Positions 8,867-17,133 of a stretch of 43,448 nt of DNA are shown here, in pieces. Source of the stretch: Bacteroidales bacterium (GTDB lineage: Bacteria; Bacteroidota; Bacteroidia; Bacteroidales; UBA7960); NCBI GenBank assembly GCA_012521995.1, contig JAAYLH010000076.1, positions 1 through 43,448 on the forward strand. The letters are read 5' to 3'. The notes under the pieces were generated by a model. That model had not been told where the DNA came from and made no database searches. It was given only the letters and a program-made list of their open reading frames with translations. The position numbers and the translations under genes were made by a program. Each line of letters begins with the position of its first letter. Positions within the stretch are counted from its first letter, which is position 1.

Positions 8867-10162
8867 CTAACGATTGCCCGCCACAACCTCAATCATCGAT
8901 TCCTCATGAAGGTGCTTATGGGCAGTTTCCATAATGGTTTCAGGCGTAATTTCATGTAATTCCTTCAGAAAAAGGTCATAATGCACCGGCTTAAGTCCAA
9001 ACACCAGCATCTCCCTGAAGCGCTCCGCACGGGCAAAGGGACCATCGAACGAACGCAGGAAATTTCCCGACAGGTAATTTTTCAGGGTATTTAGTTCAGC
9101 TGCTGTGGCAGGCTCTGTTCGCAGCCTCCTGATCTCCAGGTAAATTTCTTCAAGCGCAGCCTTGCACACCTCTGTTCCCACCTGGGTGCTGACAAAGAAA
9201 TATCCCTCCCTGACCATCGAAACCAGGGCTGAGTGGATGCCGTAGGTGTACCCTTTTTCCTGGCGGATATTTTTCATAAGCCTGGATCCAAAAAAACCTC
9301 CCAGCAAGGCATTTGTGATAGCTAGCCTGATGTAGTCCTCATCAGCGCGTTCAATGATTCGTTTCCCTACCCTTATGGCCGACTGCAGGGCATCTTTCCT
9401 GTATATGAACAGGGGATCAGCCTTTTGCAGGGGAACAGCAAAAGCAGGTTCATCGCCGCTTTCATTCGGTGCCTTCCAGGATGCCCCGCCAAAATGGGAT
9501 TCCAGTTCCTCCATCATCTCTGAAGGAAAGCGCCCTGATGCAATGACCACAAGGTTTCCGGGGTGTATCCACTGCCTGTGGTAGGCAAGCAGATCTTCCC
9601 TGCCGACCTGGTCGAAATCTCCCTTCCTGAGCCTGTAGCCGTAAGGGTGCTCTGGCCCGAATAGCTGCTCAGCAAAATGAAGCCTGGCAAGGTAAGAAAC
9701 CTTGCCACTGTTGATGATATGCTGATGCTTCTTGTTTTTCAGCAGGATTTCCAATTCAGAACCGGGATAACTGGGTGTCTGGATGATATCCTGCAACAGA
9801 GCAAGCACATATTCAAGGTTCTTGGTCAAAACCAACAGACTGACCGAGACGATATCCTTCTGAGCTTCAACCTGCAAAAAAGTCCCGTAAAAATCCAGGA
9901 CCTCACTGATCTCCACCGAGCTCCGTTCCTCAGTGCCTGCCTTCAGCAGATTGGCCGCAAGGTAGGTAACCAATGGCTTATGCTGATGGTAGCTGCCCGC
10001 CAGAAACAACAACTCCAGCCTGACGATTTCCTCAGTTCCCCCCTCCAGCAAATATACGGGGACCCCATTGCCCAGCCTTAGCTTTTCGGGGGCATCAAAG
10101 GCCAACTGCTCGGGAAGCTGGATGGCAGGTGCCTGGGTCCTGAATGTCATTTTCCTGATCAT
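8867..10162 (-). CDS. M16 family peptidase-like subunit lacking the zinc motif
   Basis: A 431-residue M16 (pitrilysin / processing-peptidase) homologue. Where the active family has HxxEH, this protein reads SYHQHKPLVTYLAANLLKAG, so the zinc-binding and catalytic residues are gone. It keeps the C-terminal-half R/Y substrate-binding signature, GSRLMKNIRQEKGYTYG. In paired M16B enzymes one subunit supplies zinc and the other supplies this R/Y pair. It starts with ATG at 10162, two bases after the stop of the active subunit gene. It has no signal peptide, so it is probably cytoplasmic or exported by an unrecognised route. It is most likely the partner chain of the gene at 10165-11412. Confidence 0.92.
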   Translation of the reverse strand: MIRKMTFRTQAPAIQLPEQLAFDAPEKLRLGNGVPVYLLEGGTEEIVRLELLFLAGSYHQHKPLVTYLAANLLKAGTEERSSVEISEVLDFYGTFLQVEAQKDIVSVSLLVLTKNLEYVLALLQDIIQTPSYPGSELEILLKNKKHQHIINSGKVSYLARLHFAEQLFGPEHPYGYRLRKGDFDQVGREDLLAYHRQWIHPGNLVVIASGRFPSEMMEELESHFGGASWKAPNESGDEPAFAVPLQKADPLFIYRKDALQSAIRVGKRIIERADEDYIRLAITNALLGGFFGSRLMKNIRQEKGYTYGIHSALVSMVREGYFFVSTQVGTEVCKAALEEIYLEIRRLRTEPATAAELNTLKNYLSGNFLRSFDGPFARAERFREMLVFGLKPVHYDLFLKELHEITPETIMETAHKHLHEESMIEVVAGNR

Positions 10163-10164
10163 CG

Positions 10165-11412
10165 CTATGGACTGGTTTTACTGGAATGATACTCCAACAC
10201 CGAGAGGCACTCGGGTTTAAACATTTCATTCGCGGTTTCCTGAAGGTGGTCAGCCTCTTCTCTCGAATAAAGCTCTGGCTGCCGGTTCAGCAAGCCCGCA
10301 TCCCCCATCAATTCATAATAAGCCAGGTTAACCGCCTTGGTCAGTACGTTGGCCTCCGAATAAACATGTGAAGCTTCCGCCTTATTCTTTACTTTCTGAA
10401 GCTCCCTTTCTCCTATCTTTTCTTTCCTCAGGGCCTCCAGCTCTTCCTGAAAAGCCTGCTCTGCATCCTTCATCCCGGTGTCCTCGTGCAGTTTTCCCGT
10501 CACGATGAAGAGTCCGCGGTCAAGGTTTCCCGTTAAATACGCATTTACTTCACTGAACATTCTCCTTCCCTTAACCAGACGCTGCACCAGTCTTGAAGAG
10601 CTCCCATTCGACAGGATGTCACTCAAAAGGTCAGCAGCATAGAACTCATCTTCCCCCCGCCCATAACAGGGAAAGGCCATGAAGATCTGGTCGAAGGGAA
10701 CATCCCTTTCCACGGCAAGCCGCCTGGCACTGGTCTGAACGGGCTCCTGGGGCAAGCTCCTGACATAAGGTTCCCCGCCGGGGATATCCCCAAACCATTT
10801 TTCTGTCAGCCTGAACACTTCATCCGCCTTTACATTGCCGGTCACGGTCAGGATGGCATTGCCCGGATGGTAAAATTTCCTGAAAAAGTGTTTCACCTCC
10901 TCCAGGCTGGCATCCCTGATGTGTGAGATGTCCTTCCCAATGGTAGGCCACATATAGGGATGCTGTTGATAGGCCAATGGCCGTAAAAGCATCCAGACAT
11001 CCCCGTATGGCTGATTCAGGTAGGACTGCCTGAACTCTTCTATTACCACATTCTTTTGTACGGCAAGCTTTTCTTCTGAAAAAGCCAGCTCAAGCATGCG
11101 ATCCGATTCAAGCCAAAAGGCCGTCTCCAGGTTTTGAGCAGGAAGGGTGTCGTAATAATTGGTCAGGTCGTTGCTGGTAAAAGCATTGTTCTCTCCCCCT
11201 GCATCCTGTAGTTTTGTATCAAAATCGGGAATGTGCACCGAACCTTCAAACATCAAATGCTCGAAAAGGTGGGCAAAACCAGTGCGCTGCGGGTCTTCAT
11301 CGCGCGCTCCAACATCATACAAAACATTTACCGCGGCCAAGGGCGTACTGCTATCCCTGTGAACGATCACCCGCAAACCATTGCTCAATACATACTTATC
11401 AAAATCAACCAT
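10165..11412 (-). CDS. M16 family zinc metallopeptidase, catalytic subunit
   Basis: A 415-residue zinc protease of the M16B type. The inverted zinc motif HLFEH is at residues 48-52, and the third ligand is probably Glu125 in NVVIEEFRQ, at the spacing of about 77 usual for the family. The C-terminal half lacks the R/Y signature (it reads SNGSSSRLVQRLVKGRRMFSEV), which its neighbour retains. This supports a heterodimer in which each chain supplies half of the active site. No signal peptide is evident. Substrates are likely peptides or unfolded protein fragments. The ATG at 11412 is 11 nt after the ostA-like stop codon, so the three genes probably share a transcript. Confidence 0.95.
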   Translation of the reverse strand: MVDFDKYVLSNGLRVIVHRDSSTPLAAVNVLYDVGARDEDPQRTGFAHLFEHLMFEGSVHIPDFDTKLQDAGGENNAFTSNDLTNYYDTLPAQNLETAFWLESDRMLELAFSEEKLAVQKNVVIEEFRQSYLNQPYGDVWMLLRPLAYQQHPYMWPTIGKDISHIRDASLEEVKHFFRKFYHPGNAILTVTGNVKADEVFRLTEKWFGDIPGGEPYVRSLPQEPVQTSARRLAVERDVPFDQIFMAFPCYGRGEDEFYAADLLSDILSNGSSSRLVQRLVKGRRMFSEVNAYLTGNLDRGLFIVTGKLHEDTGMKDAEQAFQEELEALRKEKIGERELQKVKNKAEASHVYSEANVLTKAVNLAYYELMGDAGLLNRQPELYSREEADHLQETANEMFKPECLSVLEYHSSKTSP

Positions 11413-11423
11413 GCTTGCCTTTC

Positions 11424-12953
11424 TTATTCACGAATGAATATGTCTTCCTTTTTCTTTGGCCGCTTTTCCTGATGCCATTTGAAATTGCGCAATCGCCTGT
11501 CAGCTTCGGGGAGTTCATCCATTGGGTACAGATTGGCTTCAGGGTTTTCCAGAAAACGGATACCTGTCACTTCCTGACCTTCAATATATATGATAATATT
11601 TGATGAAATTGCCTTATTGATGCCCACTATGGCACCATCGTCCTCCTTCACGAAATAAATGGTCTCTCCATTTCCAAACACATCAATCCTTCTGAGTTCA
11701 TTTTCAGAAAAGTGCCCTGTGATATTGCGCCCTTTTACCTGGTTAAACCCAACATCCATCTCCTCTGAAATGATAAAGGAAGCATCAAAAAGATGGGCCG
11801 CAAGGATCTCATTCTCGGCAGTCTGGATTTCCATGCGCTCGGCCGTCAGCTGATGAACATCCGACCAGATGATGGGATTGTAGAAAAGGTAAATCGTTGA
11901 GTCGCTGAAATTATAAACGATCGAATCAGAGAGTCCTTGCAAGTCGTGCCTGAAAAACTTGGCCTTATGATAAGCAAAGACAAACTGCTCCTCACTTTCA
12001 TCAAGGTATACGGCACGCAGGGTATCGGCATGCATAAAAAGAGAGTCTCCTTCAGAAATAACCGTCAGCATGGCCTCCCTGGTTACCACCGAAATCCCTT
12101 CACGTTCATAGTGCTCAGCAAAATGACCCGTAATAATTGAATTCTGAACTGTATCACGGATGACGATATTACGGTCAGCCCTTCCGTAGCCCTGCCTGCG
12201 GTCGTAGAACAGGCTGTCTCCCGTAATTGACTGTTCCTTATTATTCAAAAACGCATCCTTGCTGAAACGGGAAACATCGTTGCGGGTGTCGTACCAGCCA
12301 TTGCGGCAGAATATGGTGTTTTCATCACTGACAATTGTCGTCGGGCCAAGAAAATAGGCCACCTCCGTCAGGGTGTTGTATCTGAGGGTGTCTGAGTCCA
12401 TCACATACTCGGGGTTCACAAGCTTTACATCATCCTTAAAGAAGAATTGTTTCTGGTTCACATAATAATATCCCCACCGGCTGGTCAGGGTGTTTTCCTT
12501 GTCTACAATCCTGCCTCCTCCCGCATAATTCGCCGTGCTGTTGTTCAGGTCGTAGATCAGGTGCCCCGTGGTAAGGGTCATCTGGGGGTCAATCATCTTC
12601 ACATTGCCCGTAAGCTCAGCAATGCGCGTGTTCCCGTCATAGTCAAGCCTGTCCCCGAAAATGCTTACCGTATCATTCACCTGGATATAAATGTTACGGT
12701 AGGCTTGCAGACGGTTCTGTTGCGAAAACAGGTAAGCACTGTCGCAATACATATTGGTGCCCTCGTGGCTGAAATGAACGTTATCAATCAACCTGCGGGC
12801 ATCCTCCCCTATCCGCTTGTCAAACTGCATGCTCCTGGCCGAAAAACCTATGGGCGTTTTCTCCTGGGCAAGGGCCGAGAACCCTGACAGGCAAAGAAAT
12901 ACCGTCAGCAAGATGAACCTGCCCGTTAAGTCATTGGAAATTCTATGTTTCAT
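11424..12953 (-). CDS. OstA/LptA-like LPS transport protein
   Basis: About 509 residues. The signal peptide is MKHRISNDLTGRFILL... ending at SALAQ. The rest is a run of short beta strands typical of the OstA/LptA jellyroll (for example ANYAGGGRIVDKENTL, NRLQAYRNIYIQVND, GDRLDYDGNTRIAELTGNVKM). It is much longer than E. coli LptA and matches the OstA_2 proteins of Bacteroidota, thought to move lipopolysaccharide across the periplasm. Three starts are possible: GTG 12977, ATG 12965 and ATG 12953. I chose 12953 because it gives the cleanest signal peptide. It is first of three genes with the M16 pair. No lptB/lptD gene is nearby. Confidence 0.85.
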   Translation of the reverse strand: MKHRISNDLTGRFILLTVFLCLSGFSALAQEKTPIGFSARSMQFDKRIGEDARRLIDNVHFSHEGTNMYCDSAYLFSQQNRLQAYRNIYIQVNDTVSIFGDRLDYDGNTRIAELTGNVKMIDPQMTLTTGHLIYDLNNSTANYAGGGRIVDKENTLTSRWGYYYVNQKQFFFKDDVKLVNPEYVMDSDTLRYNTLTEVAYFLGPTTIVSDENTIFCRNGWYDTRNDVSRFSKDAFLNNKEQSITGDSLFYDRRQGYGRADRNIVIRDTVQNSIITGHFAEHYEREGISVVTREAMLTVISEGDSLFMHADTLRAVYLDESEEQFVFAYHKAKFFRHDLQGLSDSIVYNFSDSTIYLFYNPIIWSDVHQLTAERMEIQTAENEILAAHLFDASFIISEEMDVGFNQVKGRNITGHFSENELRRIDVFGNGETIYFVKEDDGAIVGINKAISSNIIIYIEGQEVTGIRFLENPEANLYPMDELPEADRRLRNFKWHQEKRPKKKEDIFIRE

Positions 12954-13063
12954 ACCTGTACCCATTACGGAATGCACCGCAGTCTAATCAATAACCTCAA
13001 AACCCACAAAATATTTTATTGACCTGCCGCGCTTGTTGTTTATCCCGCAAAATCCGGGCCAGC

Positions 13064-14455
13064 TTAAAGATGTTTATAATCTTTCGAATAATACTCGTCA
13101 ATTTCCTTTTTGATCACGGGGGTCAGAAGCAATATGGCGATCAGGTTTGGAATGGTCATAAAGGTAATCACCATATCCACAAAGTTCCACACCAAATCAA
13201 TGCCCCAGACAGAACCAAAAAAGACAAACAGCCCATAAACATAATAATAGGGCTTGATGGCCTTATCGCCAAACAGATACTGGGCAGCGCGGGTGCCGTA
13301 ATACGACCAGGCAATGATTGTGGAAAAAGCAAAAAGCAGCAAGCCCACGGAAATGATATGGGGGGCTAAATACCCCAGGTTAATTTCAGCGAGCCCTGTC
13401 TCGAAGGCAAGTACTGTCATGCTTACCCCCTGCAAACCCGACTCCCAGGCCCCGGTCATGATCACCACCAGGGCCGTCAATGTGCAAATAAACATAGTAT
13501 CAATAAAGGGTTCCAGGCTGGCTACCATACCTTCCCTTATGGGGTAAGGCGTTTTGGCTGCCGAATGGGCCATGGCTGCCGAACCCTGGCCCGCTTCATT
13601 CGAGAACAAACCCCGCCGGATACCCATGGTCATGGTCATTATAAAGGCCGAGCCCACAAAACCTCCCGTGGCTGCCGTCCCCGTAAAAGCATAATTAAAG
13701 ATCAGCCCGAAAGCAGGACCTAAATTCTCAATGTGGAGGACAAAAATAATAAGGGCAGCAATAAAGTATATCCCTGCCATAAAGGGCACCAATAAAGAGG
13801 TTACCTCGGCAATGCGCTTCAGACCACCCACTATTATTATAAGAACCAGTCCTGAAATGATCAATCCACTGATCCAGGTCGGTATCTGGTAGCTGGTATT
13901 CAAAACATCGGTCATCGAATTGCTCTGGGCCATATTGCCCGTCCCCAGCGAACACAAAATAGCCGCCGAGGCAAAGATCATGGCCAGCGTCTTGGCATGC
14001 TTGCCCAGCTTTTCCTTCAGCCCGTATTCCATATAATACATCGGGCCTCCCGATACCGTACCATCCGAATTGAATTTCCTGAACTTCAATCCCAGGGTGC
14101 ATTCCACCAGTTTCAGCATCATCCCAAAGAAACCCGTGACCCACATCCAGAATATGGCGCCGGGGCCTCCCAGGTAAATGGCAAGGGCTACCCCTACAAT
14201 ATTCCCTGTGCCAACAGTGGCTGATAAGGCCGTCGTCAGCGCCTTGAAATGGTTCACATCACCGTGATCTTCCTTCTTCGAATACCTCCCTGCCAAAATG
14301 GAAAACGAGTGCCAAAATTTCCTGATATGAAGGAAACGAAACTTGAAGGCAAAAAAGATTCCGGTAGGCAGCAGCATTGCAAGCAACAAATAACCGCCAA
14401 CATATTCGTTATACATGACTATGACGCGGTTGATGCTTTCAAGAATTCCAGACAT
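13064..14455 (-). CDS. Alanine/glycine:sodium symporter (AGCS family)
   Basis: A 463-residue inner-membrane transporter with about 11 hydrophobic segments. The AGCS hallmark ATVGTGNIVGVALAIYLGGPGAIFW sits at about 77-101 and is followed by GMMLKLVECTLGLKFR. The GxxSNEAGxGSAAMAHSAA-type segment (RRGLFSNEAGQGSAAM) is also present. Members take up alanine, glycine or D-alanine with Na+. It starts at ATG 14455, 11 nt after the NSS-type gene, with which it should be cotranscribed. The exact substrate cannot be read from the sequence. Confidence 0.95.
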   Translation of the reverse strand: MSGILESINRVIVMYNEYVGGYLLLAMLLPTGIFFAFKFRFLHIRKFWHSFSILAGRYSKKEDHGDVNHFKALTTALSATVGTGNIVGVALAIYLGGPGAIFWMWVTGFFGMMLKLVECTLGLKFRKFNSDGTVSGGPMYYMEYGLKEKLGKHAKTLAMIFASAAILCSLGTGNMAQSNSMTDVLNTSYQIPTWISGLIISGLVLIIIVGGLKRIAEVTSLLVPFMAGIYFIAALIIFVLHIENLGPAFGLIFNYAFTGTAATGGFVGSAFIMTMTMGIRRGLFSNEAGQGSAAMAHSAAKTPYPIREGMVASLEPFIDTMFICTLTALVVIMTGAWESGLQGVSMTVLAFETGLAEINLGYLAPHIISVGLLLFAFSTIIAWSYYGTRAAQYLFGDKAIKPYYYVYGLFVFFGSVWGIDLVWNFVDMVITFMTIPNLIAILLLTPVIKKEIDEYYSKDYKHL

Positions 14456-14466
14456 AAGCTTAGGTT

Positions 14467-15825
14467 TTAAAGAACGCCAATACTATTGAAAAAGATGATG
14501 GCAATGGCCACGGGGGCAATGAATTTTATTACAAAGCGGAAGAACCCGAAAAGCCTTATTTTCAGCAAGCCGCCGTTAGAGAGTTCATCCTTTACTTCGG
14601 CCGATTTCATCACCCAGCCCACAAATACCACGATGAGTAATCCGCCCAGGGGCAGCAGGATGTTGGATGCAGAAAAATCAAGCAGATCAAATATGGTCTT
14701 CCCAAAAAACTTTGCCTCGCTCAGCGAACTGAATGAAAGGGTGCAAAAGACCCCGACAAAAAGGGCTCCGCTGGCTGCCATGATGGTGGCCTTTTTGCGG
14801 CTCACTCTCAGCTCCTCCACAAGAAATGCCACAACCACCTCAAGCAGAGAAATGGAAGAAGTAAGGGCAGCAATGGCCAGTAGGATAAAGAATATTATGG
14901 CAAAGAAATACCCCCCGGGCAACTTTTGAAAAATGCTTGGAAGTACGTGAAATATGAGCCCGGGACCCTCAGCAGGATCGAGCCCAAAGGCAAACACAGC
15001 AGGGAAAATGGCCACACCCGCCAGTATCGCGACCAGAGTGTCGGCCAGGGAGACCTGGGCGGCAATCGTGGTCAGGTTATTTTCCTTACGGATATAGGAA
15101 CCATAAGTAATGATGGCGCCCATCCCAATGCTGAGCGAAAAGAAGGCCTGTCCCAGTGCGCTCAGAAATACGCTGGTAGTCAGTTCCGAAAAGTCCGGCT
15201 TGAATAAAAATTGCAGCCCTCCCATAGCCCCGGGCAAGCTAAGGGATCGGATGGCCATAATGACCAACAGGGCCACCAGAAATGGCATCAGGATCTTTGA
15301 ATATTGCTCTATGCCCTTTTTTACTCCCGAGAGGATGATCCAGGCCGTCATGACTATAAAGACCACCTGCCAGAATAGCGGCCAGAAAACCCCGGTATGA
15401 AAGCTCTGAAACATCCCGGCCAGTTCTTCGCTGCTCTTGCCCTTGAAGGCATTTGCAAACGATTTTACAATGTATTCAAGGGTCCAGCCTGCAATGGTGC
15501 TGTAAAAAGCCAGTATCATAAAAGCGGCGGCCAGTCCCATCACCCCGATGAACCACCAGGGTTTGCCAGGCGACAGGCGGCGAAACGAACCAAAGGTGTT
15601 GCGCTGACCCCGCCGGCCAATCACCAACTCAGACAGCATCACCGGAATACCCAGCAAAAGAATGAAACCCAGGTAAACCAACAAAAAAGCGCCTCCCCCG
15701 TTTTCGCCCACAACGTATGGAAAGCGCCAGATGTTTCCCAAACCAATGGCTGATCCCGCCGTGGCACAGATAATGCCAAACTTGCTGGTAAATCCATCAC
15801 GGCCATCATTCCCCGAAAGTGACAT
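14467..15825 (-). CDS. Neurotransmitter:sodium symporter (NSS) family amino-acid transporter
   Basis: A 452-residue LeuT-fold transporter. The first helix carries the family signature ATAGSAIGLGNIWRFPYV, with the unwound Na+/substrate site, followed by NGGGAFLLVY and the GIPVMLSELVIGRRGQRN loop. About 11-12 membrane segments are visible. Bacterial members move amino acids such as leucine, tryptophan or tyrosine with Na+. ATG 15825 follows a well-formed promoter (15875-15904), and the gene leads into the AGCS symporter 11 nt downstream. The two form a sodium-coupled uptake pair. Confidence 0.95.
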   Translation of the reverse strand: MSLSGNDGRDGFTSKFGIICATAGSAIGLGNIWRFPYVVGENGGGAFLLVYLGFILLLGIPVMLSELVIGRRGQRNTFGSFRRLSPGKPWWFIGVMGLAAAFMILAFYSTIAGWTLEYIVKSFANAFKGKSSEELAGMFQSFHTGVFWPLFWQVVFIVMTAWIILSGVKKGIEQYSKILMPFLVALLVIMAIRSLSLPGAMGGLQFLFKPDFSELTTSVFLSALGQAFFSLSIGMGAIITYGSYIRKENNLTTIAAQVSLADTLVAILAGVAIFPAVFAFGLDPAEGPGLIFHVLPSIFQKLPGGYFFAIIFFILLAIAALTSSISLLEVVVAFLVEELRVSRKKATIMAASGALFVGVFCTLSFSSLSEAKFFGKTIFDLLDFSASNILLPLGGLLIVVFVGWVMKSAEVKDELSNGGLLKIRLFGFFRFVIKFIAPVAIAIIFFNSIGVL

Positions 15826-15874
15826 AAAATGTGTGTTTTGGTTCTTGGTTTTTTGCCCGTTTGCAGCAATGAGC

Positions 15875-15904
15875 CAAAAATATAAAATAATCGTGGTCTT
15901 TCAA
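15875..15904 (-). promoter_or_regulatory. Promoter of the NSS-AGCS operon
   Basis: On the minus strand TTG (15902-15904), 19 nt, then TATTTTTG (15875-15882). This fits the Bacteroidota consensus in sequence and spacing. The predicted start is about 43 nt before the ATG. Confidence 0.65.
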
Positions 15905-16012
15905 GATTTTTTCAAAATTTCTCGAAAACCCGAACAAAGAAATCTTCTGAAGAAAACTTCCCTCCTTTTCTTACCAATGAACAAAAGTATTTCCGGGATG
16001 TCTAATGGGTTC

Positions 16013-16144
16013 TTATTTGCCGGTGAAGGCTTCCAACCTGGTGGAGTTGCTCAGCGAGGGGTTCAGCATCCCGAAGGGGTAGTAGTGGTTCGGCTGCAGG
16101 GGGACCAGCGTGCCGGTATCTTCTTCCATTTTCACGGGATCAGA
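16013..16144 (-). pseudogene. RHS-repeat protein C-terminal relic
   Basis: The minus strand encodes about 43 residues ending in a stop at 16013-16015. They include GTLVPLQPNHYYPFGMLN followed by PSLSNSTRL. The NHYYPFGM string is typical of the RHS repeat-associated core, which marks the end of the conserved shell in RHS/YD-repeat toxins. The frame is closed upstream by the 46-bp palindrome, and nothing else of an RHS gene is found nearby. I read it as the remnant of a deleted RHS gene. Identity rests on one short motif. Confidence 0.5.
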
Positions 16145-16188
16145 GAAATTATCAAAATTATCAATATTGATAATTTTGATAATTTCTC
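16143..16188. repeat. 46-bp perfect palindrome
   Basis: Bases 16143-16165 are the exact reverse complement of 16166-16188, with no spacer. Each arm contains two copies of AAATTATCAA-like units at a 9-nt step. The symmetry stops sharply at both ends. It is AT-rich and lacks a T-run, so it is not a standard terminator. Confidence 0.9.
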
Positions 16189-16198
16189 AGCGGGGAAT

Positions 16199-16500
16199 GA
16201 TTCATACGGCCGGCACCTTCGGAGCGTAAGGGGAAATGCCTGCCTTCTCCCCAGGGGTGCTGCGCGACCCGTGGCTATTATTGGCTGGCCCCGCTGGGGC
16301 AGCGGGGGCAAAAGAAAAGACATGATCCAAACCCATCCACCCCGCCTTAGGCGGGGTCGGCTTTGAATAGCCACATGCGTGAGCTTGTGGGAAAAGGCGC
16401 AGCAGATCATGAAGCGCTCCGAAGGAGCCGCCTGATGGAAGTCCCTCATAAACAAAAGAGGCGGCCCAATCCGGATCACCTCTTTGTGTATGGGGTCAAT
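16199..16500. repeat. Cluster of short REP-like hairpins
   Basis: Several compact GC-rich inverted repeats lie close together. Examples are ACCCCGCC-TTA-GGCGGGGT (16339-16357), GCTCC-GAA-GGAGC (16416-16428) and CCCCGCTGGGG around 16293. Their size and compact loops resemble the REP-like elements common in Bacteroidota intergenic DNA. No transposase (RAYT) gene is present in the window. Confidence 0.55.
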
Positions 16501-16597
16501 GAATTAAAAAAAAATGAAGCCCTGCCATACGGTCGCCTCTACGCGGCGGAACCCCATGCTCCAAGCCCAATGACCAATTACCTGACACCCGACATCT

Positions 16598-16676
16598 TAA
16601 ACCTTGAACCTTGAACCTTGAACCCGAAACCTTGAACCTTAAACCCGAAACCTTGAACCCTAAACCCCCAACCCCC
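16598..16676. repeat. 7-nt microsatellite (ACCTTGA / ACCCGAA units)
   Basis: About 11 imperfect copies of a 7-nt unit of the form ACCTTGA, with variants ACCCGAA and ACCCTAA. Related tracts occur at 22052-22090 and 26732-26770. In translation it gives artificial 7-residue repeats, which is not evidence for a protein. Confidence 0.85.
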
Positions 16677-17044
16677 TTCTTCCAGGGTCGCTTCGCCTTC
16701 GTTTTTTGTGCGGAACAAATGGGAGCTGAAACAGGTCCGGAGCGGAGTTGGTACGGACATGAAACGGAGGGGGTTTGCTCCCTACCATCTCCCTTTCGGC
16801 TCCCTTCCAGGTCCCTTCACGGCCTCAGTGGGGAGGACGAACCCAGAAGCTCAGGGGCAAGCCAGGGGGCAGGTGCTGCTGGGCTGGTCTGTGGATGAAA
16901 AAAGCCCTGCTCCTCCATTCCTTTTTGAGGTTTTTGTTTGATAGCTTCCTGGTTTCTCAAGGTGCCGGGAAAAAGGCAGGAAAGGCAAAATATTACGCCT
17001 GAGCAGGCAGGACAAAAATTGTGGGATAAGGCGATGCGATGGTC

Positions 17045-17064
17045 CCCCGGGCTTAAGCCAGGGA
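17045..17064 (-). repeat. Dispersed CNGGCTNAAGCCCGGG element, copy 1
   Basis: On the minus strand this reads CCCTGGCTTAAGCCCGGG, a small inverted repeat. Two sister copies are at 32373-32390 and 32413-32430 in another intergenic gap. Confidence 0.5.
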
Positions 17065-17133
17065 TCACCAAAGAGAAGAGGGGTATGTGGGTGCTGGCCG
17101 TTTTTCTGGCTATCACAGCCTTTCAAGGCGAGC

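Larger units (their letters stand above)
15905..17133. other. Gene-free stretch with relics and repeats
   Basis: No intact gene is supported between the NSS promoter and the beta-lactamase-like stop codon. From left to right it holds an RHS-like protein relic (16013-16144), a 46-bp perfect palindrome (16143-16188), a cluster of short GC-rich hairpins (16199-16500), a 7-nt microsatellite (16598-16676) and one dispersed CNGGCTNAAGCCCGGG element (17045-17064). Between about 16680 and 17040 I recognise nothing; the open frames there lack any protein-like pattern. Confidence 0.7.

Noticed and set aside
16578-16760. Minus-strand frame with a repeated FKVQGFG-like heptapeptide
   Set aside because: The peptide repeat is a by-product of a 7-nt DNA microsatellite (three units make seven codons), not a real protein.
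16680-17040. Several overlapping ORFs of 70-100 codons on both strands
   Set aside because: None has protein-like composition, a ribosome-binding site or a recognised domain, and they overlap one another in all frames.
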